NCBI GenBank assembly: GCA_037176725.1
Contig: JAZBRS010000059.1
Location: forward strand, 13,565,001-13,629,000
Length of the DNA: 64,000 nucleotides
DNA from: Posidonia oceanica
Lineage: Eukaryota; Streptophyta; Magnoliopsida; Alismatales; Posidoniaceae
Reading direction: 5' to 3'
This document shows, piece by piece, positions 31,101-44,999 of this stretch; positions within the stretch are counted from its first letter, which is position 1, and the number at the start of each line of letters is the position of its first letter. A program made the position numbers and the translations under genes. Below the pieces are notes generated by a model, which was not told where the DNA came from, did not search any database, and saw only the letters and a list, made by a program, of their open reading frames with translations.

Positions 31101-34100
31101 AAGAAAATGCAAATGATAAGTTTCGTACTTATCAACCGAAAGGATGAGCTCCGAACCCATCGACCGAGGATAAATATCGGACCTATCGACCGCGAAAGAA
31201 AATGCTAATGAGAAGTTTTGGACTTATCGACTGGAAGGATGAGTTTCGGACTCATCGACCGAGTATTGGTTTCGGACCTATCGACTGCAAAAGAAAATGC
31301 AAATGTTATGTTTTGGACTTTTCAACCGGAAGGATGAGTCTCAGACACATCGACCGAGGATAGTATTCGAACCTATCGACCGTAAAAGGAAATGCAAATG
31401 ATAAATTTTGGACTTATCGATCGGAAGGATGAGTTTCGGAATCATCGACCGAGGATAGGCTTCGGACATGTCAACCGCAAAAGAAAATGCAAATGATAAG
31501 TTTCTGACTTATCGACCGGAAGGATGAGTTTCGGACACATCAACCGAGGATAGGTTTCGAACCCATCGATCGCAAATGGAAATGCAAATGATAAGTTTCA
31601 GACTTATCAACCAGAAGAATGAGTTTCGGACTCATCGACCGAGGATAGGTTTGGGACCTATCGACCACAAAAGGAAATGCAGTGTGAAGTTTCAGACTTA
31701 TCGACCGGAAGGGTGAGTTTCGGACTCATTGACCAAGGATAGGTTTCGGACCTACCGACCGCAAAATAAAATGCAAATGATAAGTTTCGGACTCATCGAC
31801 CGAGGATAGGTTTCGGAACTATCGACAGCAAAAGAAAATTCAAATGATCTGCTTCGGACTTATTGACAGGAAGGATGAGTTTCGGACTCATCAACTGAGG
31901 ATAGGTTTCGGACCTATCGACCGCAATAGAAAATGCAATTGATAAGTTTCGGACTTACCGACCGGAAGTTTGAGTTTCGGACTCATTGACCACGTATAGG
32001 ATTCGGACCTATCGATCGCAAAAGAAAATGCAAATGATATGTTTCGGACTTATCGATCGGAAGGATTAGTTTCGGACACAACAACTGAGGATTGGCTTTG
32101 GACCTATCGACCGCAAAAGAAAATGCAAATGATAAGTTTCGGACTTATCAACCGGAAGGATGAGTTTCGGACTCATCGACCGAGGATAGGTTTTGAACCT
32201 ATCAATCGTGAAAGAAAATGCAATTAATAAGTTTCGGACTCGTCGACCGAAGGATGAGTTTCGGACTCATCGACCGAGGATAGGTTTCGGACCTATCAAA
32301 ATTGCAAATGATAAGTTTCGGACTTATCGTCCGGAAGGACAACTTTCGAACTAATCGATCGAGGATTGGTTTCGGACCTATCGACCGCAAAACGAAATGC
32401 AAATGATAAGTTTCGGACTTACCAACCGGAAGGATGACTTCCGGAATCATCGACCGAGGAAAGGTTTCGAACCTATCAACAGCAAAAGAAAATGCAAATG
32501 ATAAGTTTCGGACATATCGACCAGAAGGTTGAGTTTCTGACTCATCGACCGAGGATTGGTTTCCGACCTATCGACAGCAAAAGAAAATGTAAATGACAAG
32601 TTTCAGACTTATTGACTGGAAGGATGAGTTTCAGACTCATCGACCGAGGAAAGGTTTCGAACCTTTCGACCGCAAAAGAAAATTCAAATTATAAGGTTCG
32701 TACTTATCGATCGAAAGGATGAGTTTCGGACTCATCGACCAAGGATTGGTTTCGGACCTATCGACCGCAAAAGAAAATGCAAATGATAAGTTTTGAGCTT
32801 ATCGACCGGAAGGATGAGTTTCAAACTCATCGACCAAGGATAGGTTTCGGACCTATCGACCGCAAAAGGAAATGCAAATGATAAGTTTCAGACATATCGA
32901 CAGGAAGGACGAGTTTCGGACTCATCGACCGAGGATAAGTTTCGGACCAATCGACCACAATAGAAAATGCAAATGATAAGTTTCGGACTTATCGACCGGA
33001 AGGATGAGTTTCAAACTCATCGACCAAGGATAGGTTTCGGACCTTTCGACCGCAAACGAAAATGCAAATGATAAGTTTCAGACATATCAACAGGAAGGAC
33101 AAGTTTCGGACTCATCGACCGAGGATAAGTTTCGGACCAATCGACCACAACAAAAAATGCAAATGATAAGTTTCGGACTTATCGACGAAAAGGATGAGTT
33201 TCAGACTCATCAACCATAGATAGGTTTCGGACCTATCGACCGCAAAAGAAAATGCAAATGATATGTTTCAGACTTGTAGACCGGAAGGATGAGTTTTGGA
33301 CTCATCGACCGAGGATAGGTTTCGGAACTATCGACTGCAGAAGAAAATGCAAATGATAAGTAACGGTCTTATCGACCGGAAGGATGAATTTCGGACTCAT
33401 CGACCGAGGATAGGTTTCGGTGCTATCGACCGCAAAAGAAAATGCAAATGTTAAGTTTCGGACTTGGGGACCGGAAGGATGAGTTACAGACTTATCCACC
33501 GAGGATAGGTTTCGGACCTATCGACCGCAAAAGGAAATGCAAATGATAAGTTTCGGACTTATCGATCGGAAGGATGAGTTTCGGACTCATCGACCGAGGA
33601 TAGGTTTCGGACCTATCGACCGCAAAAGAAAATGCAAATAATAAGTTTCGAACTTATCGACCGGAAGGATGATTTTCGGACTCATCGACCGAGGATAGGT
33701 TTTGGACCTATCGAGCGCAAAAGAAAATGCAAATGATAAGTTTCAGACATATCGACCAGAAGGATGAGTTTCGGACTCATCGACCGAGGATAGGTTTCGT
33801 ACCAATCGATCGCATAAGAAAATGCAAATGATTAGTTTCGGACTTAACGACCGAAAGTATGAGTTTCAGACTCCGAGAGCGTGGATAGCTTTCAGACCTA
33901 TCGACCACAAAAGGAAATGCAAATGATAAGTTTCAGACTTATCGACCGGAAGGATGAGTTTCAGAGTCATCCACAGTGGATAGGTTTCGGACCTATCAAC
34001 CACAAAAAAAAATGCAAATGATAAGTTTCGGACTTATCGACCAGATGGATGAGTTACGAACTCATCGACCGAGGATTGCTTTCGGACCTACTGACCGCAA

Positions 34101-36609
34101 AAGAAAATGCAAATGAGATGTTTCGGACTTATCGACCGGACGGATGAGTTTCAGACTCATGGACAGAGGATAGGTTTCGGACCCATCGACCGCAAAAGAA
34201 AATGCAAATGATAAGTTTCAGACTTATCGACCGGAAGGATGAGTTTCGGACTCTTCGAATGAGGATAGGTTTTGGACCTATCGACGACAATAGAAAATGC
34301 AGTGAGAAGTTTCTGACTTATCGACCGGAAGGATGAGTTTCGGACTCATCGACCGAGGTTAGGTTTCAGACCAATCGACCGCAATAGACAATGCAATTGA
34401 TAAGTTTCTGACTTATCGACCGGAAGGATGAGTTTCGAACTCATCGACCAAGGATAGGTTTCGGACCTATCGACCGCAAAAGAAAATGCAAATGATATGT
34501 TTCGGACTTATCGACCAGAAGGATTAGTTTCGGACTCATCGCCCGAGGATAGGTTTCGGACCTATCGACCGCAAAAGAAAATGCAAATGATATGTTTCGG
34601 ACTTATCGACCGGATGGATTTGTTTCGGACTCATCATGCGAGGATAGGTTTCGGTCCTACCGACCGCAAAAATAAATGCAAATGATATGTTTCGAACTTA
34701 TCAACCGGAAGGATGAGTTTCGGACTCATCGACAGAGGATATGTTTCGGACCTATCGACCGCGAAAGAAAATGCAAATATTAAGTTTCGGACTTATCGAC
34801 CGAATGATGTGTTTCGGACTCATCGACCGAGGATAGGTTTCGGACCTATCGACCGCGAAAGAAATTGCAATTGATAAGTTCCGGACTTATCTACTGGAAG
34901 GATGAGTTTCGCACTCATCGACCGAGGATAGGTTTCGGAACTAGCGACCGCGAAAGAAAATGCAAATAATAAGTTTCGGACTTATCGATCGAAAGGATGA
35001 GTTTTGGACATGTCGACCGAGGATAGGTTTCGGACCTATCGACCGCAAAAGAAAATGCAAAAGATATGTTTCGGACTTATAGACCGAAAGGATGAGTTTC
35101 GGAATCATCGACCGAGGATAGGTTTCGGACCAATCGACAGCAAATGAAAATGCAAATATTAAGTTACGGACTAATCGACCCGAAGGATGAATTTCGGACT
35201 CATCGACCGAGGATAGGCTTCGGACTAATCGACCGCAAAGGAAAATGCCAATGATAAGTTTCGGACTTGGAGACCGGAAGGATGTTTTTCGGACTCATCG
35301 ACCGAGGATTGCTTTCGGACCTACCGACTGCAAAAGGAATTGCAAATGATAAGTTTCGGACATATCGACCGTAAGGATGAATTTCGGACTCATCGACCGA
35401 GGATAGGTTTCGGACCTATCGACCGCAAAAGAAACTGCAAAAGATAAGTTTCGAACATATCGACCGGAAGGATGAGTTTCGGACTCGTCGACCGGGGATA
35501 GGTTTCGGACCTATCGACCGCAAAAGGAAATGCAAATGATAAGTTTCCGACTTATCGACCGGAAGGATGAGTTTCGAAATCATCGACCAAGGACAAGCTT
35601 CGAACCTATCAACCGTAAAAGAAAATGCAAATCATAAGTTTCATACTTATCGACCAGAAGGATGAGTTTCAAACTCATCGACCAAGGACAGGTTTCGGAC
35701 GATCGACCGCAAAAGGAAATGCAAATAATAAGTTTCAGACTTATCGATAGGATGGACGAGTTTCAGACTCAACGATCGAGGATATGTTTCAGACCTATCG
35801 ACCGCAACAGAAAATGCAAATGATAAGTTTCGGACATATTGACCAGAAGGATGAGTTTCAGACTCATCAACCGTGGATAGGTTTCGGACCTATCGAACAC
35901 AAAAGAAAATGCAAATGATAAGCTTCGGACTGATCGACCGGAAGGATGAGTTTCAGACTCATCAACCGAGGAATGGTTTCGGACCTATCGACCACAAAAC
36001 TAAATGCAAATGATAAGTTTCGAACTTATCGACTGGAAGGATGAGTTTCGAACGCATCGACCGTGGATTGGTTTCGGCCCTATCGACCGCAAAAGAAATT
36101 GCAAATGATAATTTTCAGACTTATCGACCGGAAGGATGAATTTTGGACTCATCGACCGAGGATAGGTTTTGGACCTATCGACCGCAAAAGAAAATGCAAA
36201 TGATAATTTTCGTACTTATCGACTGGATGGATGTGTTTCGTACTCATTGACCGAGGATAGGTTACGGACCTATCGACCGCAAAAGGAAATGCGAATGATA
36301 TGTTTCGGACTTATCGACCGGAAGGATGAGTTTCAGACTCATCGAGCGAGGATCGGTTTCGGACCAATCAACCGCAAAAGGAAATGCAAATGATAAGTTT
36401 CGGACTTATCGATCGGAAGGATGAGTTTCGAAATCATCGACCGAGGAACGGTTTCGAACCTATCAACCACAAAAGAAAATGCAATTGTTAAGTTTCGGAC
36501 TTATCGGCCAGTAGGTTGAGTTTCGGTCTCATCGACCGAGGATTGGTTTCGGACCTTTCGACCGCAATAGAAAATGCAAATGATAAGTTTCGGACTTATC
36601 AACCGGAAG

Positions 36610-37150
36610 GATGAGTTTTAGACTCATCGACCGAGGATAGGTTTCGGACCTATCAACCGCAAAAGAAAATGCAAATGATAAGTTTCGGACATATCGACCG
36701 GAAGGATGAGTTTTGGACGCATCGACCGAGGATTGGTTTCGGACCTACGACCGTAAATGAAACTGCAAATGATAAGTTTCGGACATATCGACCGGAAGGA
36801 TGAGTTTCGGTGGCTTTGACCGAGGATTGGTTTCGGACCTATCGACAGCAAAAGAAAATGCAAATGATATGTTACGGACTTATCGACCGGAAGGATGAGT
36901 TTCTGACTAATCGACCGAGGATAGGTTTTGGACCTATCGAATGCAGAAGACAATGCAAATGATATGTTACGGACTTATTGACCCGAAGGATGAATTTCGG
37001 ACTCGTCGCCCGAGGATAGGTTTCGGACCTCTCTACCGCAAATGAAAATGCAACTGATAAGTTTCGGACTTAAAGACTGGAAGGATGGTTTTCGGACTCA
37101 TCGACTGAGGATAGGTTTCGGACCTATCGACAGCAAAAGGAATTGCAAAT
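36610..37150 (+). repeat. Variant module, partial (C-F)
   Basis: C (CGCATCGACC, CCTACGACC), D (GGTGGCTTTGACC, CGACAGC, GATATGTTAC), E (CGACCCGAAGG, GAATTTC) and F (CTTAAAGACTGG, ATGGTTTTC) are present. A and B are not immediately upstream. Matched at 58550-59000. Confidence 0.72.
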
Positions 37151-38119
37151 GATAAGTTTCGGACTAATCGACCGGAGGGACGAGTTTCTGACTCATCGAC
37201 CGAGGATTGGTTTCAGACCTATCGACTGCAAAAGAAAATGCAAATGATAAGTTACAGGCTTATTGACCCGAAGGATGAATTTCAGACTCATCGACCGAGG
37301 ATAGGTTTCGGACCATCGACCGCAAAAGAAAATGCAAATGATAACTTTCAGAATGACAGACAGATAGGATGAGTATCGGACTCATCGACCGAGGTTAGGT
37401 TTCGGACCTATCGACCGCAAAAGGAAATGCTAATGACAAGTTTCGGACTTATCGACCGAATGGGTTAGTTTCAGACTCATCGACCGAGGATAGGTTTCGG
37501 ACCTATCGACCGAAAAAGAAAATGCAAATGATAAGTTTCAGACTTATCGACTGAAAGAATGAGTTTCAGACTGATCGACCGAGGATCGAATTCGGACCTA
37601 TCAACCACAAAAGAAAATGCAAATGATAAGTTTCAGACTTATCGACCGGAAGGATGAGTATCGGAATCGTCTACCGAGGATAAGTTTCGGACCTATCAAC
37701 CGCAAAAGAAAATGCCAATGATAAGTTTCGGACCTTTCAACCAAAAGGATGAGTTTCGGACTCATCGACCAAGGATAGGTTTCGGACCTATCGACCGCAA
37801 AAGAAAATGCAAATGATAAGTTTCAGACTTATCGACCGGAAGGATGAGTTTCAGACTCCTTGACCGAGGATAGGTTTCGAACCTATCGACCGCAAAAGAA
37901 AATGCAAACAATAAGTTTCGTACTTTTCGACCGAAAGGATGAGTTTCGGACTCATCGACCGAGGATAGCTTTTGGACCTATCGACCGCAAAAGAAAATGC
38001 AAACGATATGTTTCGGACATATCAACCGGAAGGATGAGTTTCATACTCATCGACCGAGGATAGGTTTCAGACCTATCGACCGCAAAAGAAAATGCAAATG
38101 ATAAGTTTCGGACTTATCA

Positions 38120-38480
38120 ACCGGAAGGATGAATTTCGGACACATCGACCGAGGATAGGATTCGGACCTATCGACCGTAAAAGGAAATGCAAATGATAAA
38201 TTTTGGACTTATCGACCGGAAGGTTGAGTTTCGGAATCATCGACCGAGGATAGGTTTCGGACCGATCCACCGCAAAAGAAAATGCAAATGATAAGTTTCG
38301 GACTTATCGACCAAAAGGATGAGTTTCAGACTCATCGACCGAGGATAGGTTTCGGACCTATCGACCGCAAAAGAAAATGCAAATGTTAAGTTTCGAACTT
38401 ATCGACCGGAAGGATGATTTTCGGTCGCATCGACCGAGGATTGGTTTCGGACCTATCGATTGCAGTAGAAAATGCAAATG
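38120..38480 (+). repeat. Variant module, partial (A-C)
   Basis: A (GACACATC, GGATTCGG, GTAAAAGG), B (AAATTTTGG, GAATCATC, CCGATCCACC), a regular monomer, then a C-like unit (CGGTCGCATC) with CGATTGCAGTAG. Matched at 59875-60235. Confidence 0.7.
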
Positions 38481-39744
38481 ATAAGTTTCGGACATATCGA
38501 CCAGAAAGATGAATTTCAGACTCATCAACCGAGGATTGGATTCGAACCTATCGACCGAAGAAGAAAATGCAAATGATAAGTTTCGTACTAATCGAACGAA
38601 AGGATGAGTTTCGGACTCATCGACCGAGGATAGGTATCGTACCTATCGACCGTAAAAGGAAATGCATATGATACGTTTCGGACTTACCGACCGGAAGGAT
38701 GAGTTTCAGACTCTTCGACCATGGATAGGTTTCGGACCAATCGACCGCAAAAGGAAATGCAAATGATATGTTTCCGACTTATCGACCGGAAGGATGAGTT
38801 TCGGACTCATCGACCGAGGTTACGTTTCTGACCAATCGACCGCAACAGAAAATGCAAATGAGAAGTTTCGTACTTACCAACCAGAAGGATGAGTTTCAGA
38901 CTCATCAACCGAGGACAGGCTTCGGACCTATCGACCGCAAAAGAAAATGCAAATGATATGTTTCGAACTTATCCACCAGAAGAATGAATTTCTGACTCAT
39001 CGACCGAGAATTGGTTTCGGACCTATCAACAGCAAAAGAAAATGCAAATGATAAGTTACGGACTTATCGACCGAAAGGACGAATTTCGGACTCATCGACC
39101 GAGGATTGGTTTCGGACCTATCGACCGCAAAAGGAAATGCAAATGATAAGTTTCGGACTTGGAGACCGGAAGGATGAGTTTCGGACTCATCGACCGAGGA
39201 TAGGTTTCGGACCTATCAACCGCAAAAGGAAATGCCAATGATAAGTTTCGGACTTATCAACCGGACGGCTGAGTTTCAGACTCACCGACCGAGGATAGGT
39301 TTCGGACCTATCGACCGCAAAATAGATTGCAAATGATAAGTTTCGGACTTATCGACCCAAAGGTTGAGTTTCGGACTCATCGAGCATGGATAGGTTTCGG
39401 ACCTATCGACTGCGAAAGAAAATTCAATTGATCTGTTTCGGACTTATCGACAGGAAGGATGAGTTTCGAACTCATCAACCGAGGATAGGTTTCGGACCTA
39501 TCAACCGCAATAGAAAATGCAATTGATAAGTTTTGGACTTATCAACCGGAAGGATGAGTTTCGGACTCATTGACCGAGGATTGGTATCGGACCAATCGAC
39601 TGCAAAAGAAAATGCAAATGATCTGTTTCGGACTTATCGACTGGAAGGATGAGTTTCGGACTCATCGACCGAGGATTGGTTTCTGACCTATCGACTGCAA
39701 AAGATAACGCAAGTGATAAGTTACGGAATTATCGACCGGAAGGA

Positions 39745-40285
39745 TGAGTTTCAGACTCATCGACCGTGGATAGGTTTCGGACCTATCGACCGCAAAAGAA
39801 AATGTAAATGATAAGTTTCAGACATAACGTCCGGAAGGATGAGTTTCGAACGCAACGACCGAGGATTGGTTTCGGACCTACGACCGAAAATGAAAATGCA
39901 AAAGATAAGTTTCGGTCTTGTCGGCTGAAAGGATATGTTTCTGAGGCATCGACCGAGGATTGGTTTCGAACCTATCAACAGCAAAAGAAAATGCAATTGA
40001 TATGTTACGGACTTATCGACCGGAAGGATGAGTTTCGGACTCCTCGACCGAGGATAGGTTTCGGACCTATCGACTGCTAAAGAAAATGCAAATGAAAAGT
40101 TACGGACTTATCGACCCGACGGATGAATTTCGGACTCATCGACCGAGGATAGGGTTCTGACCTATCGACCGCAAAAGAAAATGCAAATGATAAGTTTCGC
40201 ACTTGGAGACCGGAAGGATGGTTTTCGGACTCATCGACCAAGGATAGGTTACGGACCTATCGATTGCAAAAGGAATTGCAAATGA
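39745..40285 (+). repeat. Variant module, partial (C-F)
   Basis: C (CGCAACGACC, CCTACGACC), a distinctive D preceded by GTCTTGTCGGCTG, E (CGACCCGACGG) and F (CTTGGAGACCGG, ATGGTTTTC). The GTCTTGTCGGCTG signature recurs only in the module at 61495. Confidence 0.73.
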
Positions 40286-42114
40286 TTAGTTTCAGACTTA
40301 TCGACCGGAAGGATGAGTTTCGGACTAATCGACCGAGGATAGGATTCGGACCTATCGACCGCAAAAGAAAAAGCAAATAATAAGTTTCGGACTTATCGAC
40401 CGGACGGATGAGTTTTGGACTCATCGACCATGGCTTGGTTTCGGACCTATCGACCGCAAAAGAAAATGCAAATGATCTGTTTCAGACATATCGACCGGAA
40501 GGATGAGTTTCGGACTCGTCGACCGACGATAGGTTTCAGTCCAATCGTCCGCAAAAGAAAATGCAAATGATAAGTTTCGAACTTATCGACCGGATGGATG
40601 TGTTTCGGACGAATCAACTGAGGGTTGGCTTCAGACCTGCCGACCGCAAAAGAGAATTCAAATGATATGTTTCGGACTTATCGACCGGAAGGATGAGTTT
40701 CGTACACATCGACCGAGGATAGGTTTCGGACCCATCGATCGCAAAAGAAAATGCAATTGAAAAGTTTCAGACTTATCGACTAGAAGGATGAGTTTCGGAC
40801 TCATCGACCGAGGATAGGTTTCGGACCTATCGACCACAAAAGGAAATGCAATGAGAAGTTTCAGACTTATCGACCGGAAGGATGAGTTTCGGACTCATCG
40901 ACTAAGGATAGGTTTCGGACCTATCGACCGCTAACTAAAATGCAAATGATAAGTTTCGGACTTATCGACCGAGAGGATGAGTTTCGTACTCATCGACCGA
41001 GGATAGGTTTCTGACCTATCGACCGCGAAAGAAAATGCAAATGATCTGTTTCGAACTTATTGACTGGAAGGATGAGTTTCGGACTCATCAACCGAGGATA
41101 GGTTTCTTACCTATCGACGGCAATTGAAAATGCAATTGTTAATTTTTGGACTTATCGACCAGAAGAATGAGTTTCGGGCTCGTCAACCAAGGATAGGTTT
41201 CGGACCTATCGACCGCAAAAGCAAATGCAAATGATATGTTTCGGACTTATCAATCGGAAGGATTAGTTTCGGACTCATCGACCGAGGATAGGTTTCGGAC
41301 CTATCGACTGCCAAAGAAAATGCAAATGATAAGTTTCAGACTTATCATCCAGAACGATGAGTTTCGGACTCATCGACTGAGGATACGTTACGGACCTATC
41401 GACCGTGAAAGAACATTCAAAAAATAAGTATCGGACTCATCGACCAATGGATGAGTTTCAAACTCATCGATCGAGGATAGGTTTCGGACCTATCGACCGC
41501 CGAAGAAATTGTAAATGATAAGTTTCGAACATATCGACCAGAAGTATGATTTTCGGACTAATCGACCGAGGATAGGTTTCAGACCTATCGACCACAAAAG
41601 GAAATGCAAATGATATGTTTCGGACTTATCGACCGGAAGGATGAGTTTCGGAATCATCGATCGAGGAAAGGTTCCGGACCTATCCGTCGCAGGAAAAAAT
41701 GCAAATGATAAGTTTCGGACTTATCGAACGGACGGTTGAGTTTCGGACACATCGACCGAGGATAGGTTTCGAACCTATCGACCGCAAAAGAAAATGTAAA
41801 TGATAAGTTTCGGACTTATCGACCGGATGGATGAGTTTCAGACTCGTCGACCGAGGATAGGTTTCGAACCTATCGACCGCAAAAGAAAATGCAAATGATA
41901 CGTTTCGTACTTATCGACCGAAAGGATGAGTTTCGGACTCATCGACCGAGGATTGGTTTTGGACCTATCGACCGCAAAAGAAAATGCAAATGATAAGTTT
42001 TGGACTTATCGACCGGAAGGATGAGTTTCGGGCACATCGACCGAGGATAGGTTTCGGACCTATCGACCGCAAAAGAAAATCGAAATGATAAGTTTCGAAT
42101 TTATCTACCGGAAG

Positions 42115-42760
42115 GATTAGTTTTGGACACATCGACCGAGGATAGGATTCGGAATTATCTACCGTAAAAGGAAATGTAAATGATAAATTTTGGACTTATC
42201 GACAGAAAGGATGAGTTTTGGAATCAACGACCGCGGATAGGTTTCGGACGAATCAACTGCAAATGAAAATGCAAATGATAAGTTTAGGACTTATCGACTG
42301 GAAGGTTGAGTTTCAGATTCATTGACTGAGGATACCTTTTGGACTTATCGTCCGCAAAAGAAAATGCAAATGATACGTTTAGGACATATCGACCGAAAGG
42401 ATGTGTTTCGAACGCATCGATCGGGGATTGGCTTCGGACCTACGACCGTAAATGAAAATGCAAATGATATGTTACGGACTTATCGACCGGAAGGATGAGT
42501 TTCGGACTATTGACCGAGGATAGGTTTCGGACCTTTCGACTGCTAAAGAAAATGCAAATGATATGTTACAGACTTATCGACCCGACGGATGAATTTTGGA
42601 CTCATCAACCAAGGATAGTTTTCGGACCTATCGACCGCAAAAGAAAATGCAAATGATAAGTTTCGGACTTAGAGACCGGAAGGATGGTTTTCGGACTCAT
42701 CCACCGAGTATAGGTTTCGGACCTATCGACCGCTAAAGGAATTGCAACTGATAAGTTTCG
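42115..42760 (+). repeat. Variant module A-F with C and D fused
   Basis: A and B are present, then C (CGCATCGATCGGGG, CCTACGACC) runs directly into the GATATGTTAC that normally follows D, so about one monomer has been lost. E and F follow in order. Confidence 0.7.
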
Positions 42761-43669
42761 GACTTATCGACCGGAAGGATTAGTTTCGGACTCATCAACC
42801 GAGGATAGGTTTCGAACCTATCGACCGCAAAAATAAATGCAAATGATATGTTTCGGACATATCAACCGAAAGGATGAGTTTCAGACTCATCGACAAAGGA
42901 TAGGTTACGGACCTATCAACCGCGAAAGAAAATGCAAATATTATGTTTCGGACTTATCCACCGAAGGATGTGTTTTGGACTCCTCGACCGAGGATAAGTT
43001 TCGGACCTATCGACCGCAAATGAAATTGCAAATGATAAGTTTTGGACTTATCGACCGGAAGGATGAGTTTCGGACTCATCGACCGAGGATAGGTTTCGGA
43101 CCAATCGACCGCAGAACGAAATGCAAATGATAAGTTTCGGACTTATCGATCGGAGGGATCAGTTTCAGAATCTTCGACCAAGGAATGGTTTCGAACCTAT
43201 CAACCGCATAAGAAAATGCAAATGATAAGTTTTAGACTTATCGACCGGAGAAAATGCAAATGATAAGTTTCGGACTTATCGACCTGACGGTTGAGTTTTA
43301 GACACATCGACCGAGGATAGGTTTCGGACCTATCGACCGCAAAAGAAAATGTGAATGATAAGTTTCAGACTTATCGACCAGATGGATGAGTTTCAGACTC
43401 ATCGACCGAGGATAGGTTTCGAACCTTTCGACCACAAAAGAAAATTCAAATTATATGTTTCGTACTTATCGACCGAAAGGATGAGTTTCGGACTCATCGA
43501 CCAAGGATTGGTTTTGGACCTATCGACCGCAAAAGAAAATGCAAATGATAAGTTTTGGACTTATCGACCGGAAGGATTAGTTTTGGACTCATCGACCGAG
43601 GATAGGTTCCGGACCTATCGACCGCAAAAGAAAATCGAAATGATAAGTTTCAGATTTATCTACTGGAAG

Positions 43670-44220
43670 GATGAGTTTCAGACACATCGACCGAGGATAG
43701 GATTCGGACCTATCGACCGTAAAAGGAAATGTAAATGATAAATTATGGACTTATCGACCGTAAGGATGAGTTTCGGAATCATTGACCGCGGATAGGTTTC
43801 GGACGGATGAACCGCAAATGAAAATGCAAATGATAAGTTTAGGACTTATCGACCGGAAGGTTGAGTTTCAGACTCATCGACCGAGGATACCTTTCGGACT
43901 TATCGACCGCAAAATAAAATGCAAATGATAAGTTTAGGACAGATCGACCGGAAGGATGAGTTTCGGACACATCGACCGGGGATTGGCTTCGGACCTACGA
44001 CCGCAATTGAAAATGCAAATGATAAGTTTCGGACATATCGACCGGAAGGATGTGTTTCGGAGGCATCGACCGAGGATTGGTTACGGACCAATCGACTGCA
44101 AAAGATAATGCAAATGATATGTTACGGACTTATCAACCGGAAGGATGAGATTCGGACTCATCGACCAAGGATAGGTTTCGGACCTATCGACTGCAAAAGA
44201 AAATGCAAGTGATAAGTTAT
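43670..44220 (+). repeat. Variant module, partial (A-E)
   Basis: A, B, regular, C (CACATCGACCGGGG, CCTACGACC), D (GGAGGCATC) and a shortened E. F is missing: the array continues from a two-hairpin monomer near 44212. Confidence 0.7.
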
Positions 44221-44999
44221 GGACTTATCGACCGAGGATAGGTTTCGGACCTATCGATTGCAAAAGAAAATGCAAATGATATGTTTCGGACTTATCGACC
44301 GGAAGGATTAGTTTCGGACTCATCGACCGAGGATAGGTTTAGGACCAATCGACCGCAAAAGAAAATGCGAATGATTTGTTTCGGACTGATCGACCGGAAG
44401 GATTAGTTTCGGACTCATCGACCGAGGATAGGTTTCGGACCTATCGACCGCAAAACTAAATGCAAATGATATGTTTCGGATGTATCAACCGGAAGGATGA
44501 GTTTTGGACTAATCGACAATGGATAGGTTACGGAGCTATCGACCACGAAAGAAAATGCAAATATTATGTTTCGGACTTATCGACCGAAGGATGTGTTTTG
44601 GACTCATCGACCGAGGATAGGTTTCGAACCTTTCGACCGCAAAAGAAATTGCAAATGGTAAGTTTTGGACTTTTCGACCGGAAGGATGAGTTTCGGACTC
44701 ATCGAGCTAAGATAGGTTTCGGAAAAATCGACCGCAGAAGGAAATGCAAATGATAAGTTTTGGACTTATCGATCAGAGGGATGAGTTTCGGAATCATCGA
44801 CCGAGGAAAGGTTTCGGACCTATCAACCGCAAAAGAAAATGCAAATGATAAGTTTCGGACTTGTCGACCAGAAGGTTGAGTTTCTGTCTCATCGACCGAG
44901 GATAGGTTTCGGACCTTTCGACCGCAATAGAAAATGCAAAAGATAAATTTCAGAATTATCGACCGTAAGGATGACTTTCGGACTCATCGACCGAGGATC

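Larger units (their letters stand above)
33000..42347 (+). repeat. Large satellite duplication, copy A
   Basis: Matches copy C (about 54970-64000). The offset drifts from about 21.94 kb near 33.3 kb to 21653 at 42029, through small gains and losses. The first 3 kb (33.0-36.0 kb) also match copy B (46.5-49.6 kb; offset 13458 at the GATGTTTTTC marker at 35281). Confidence 0.8.
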
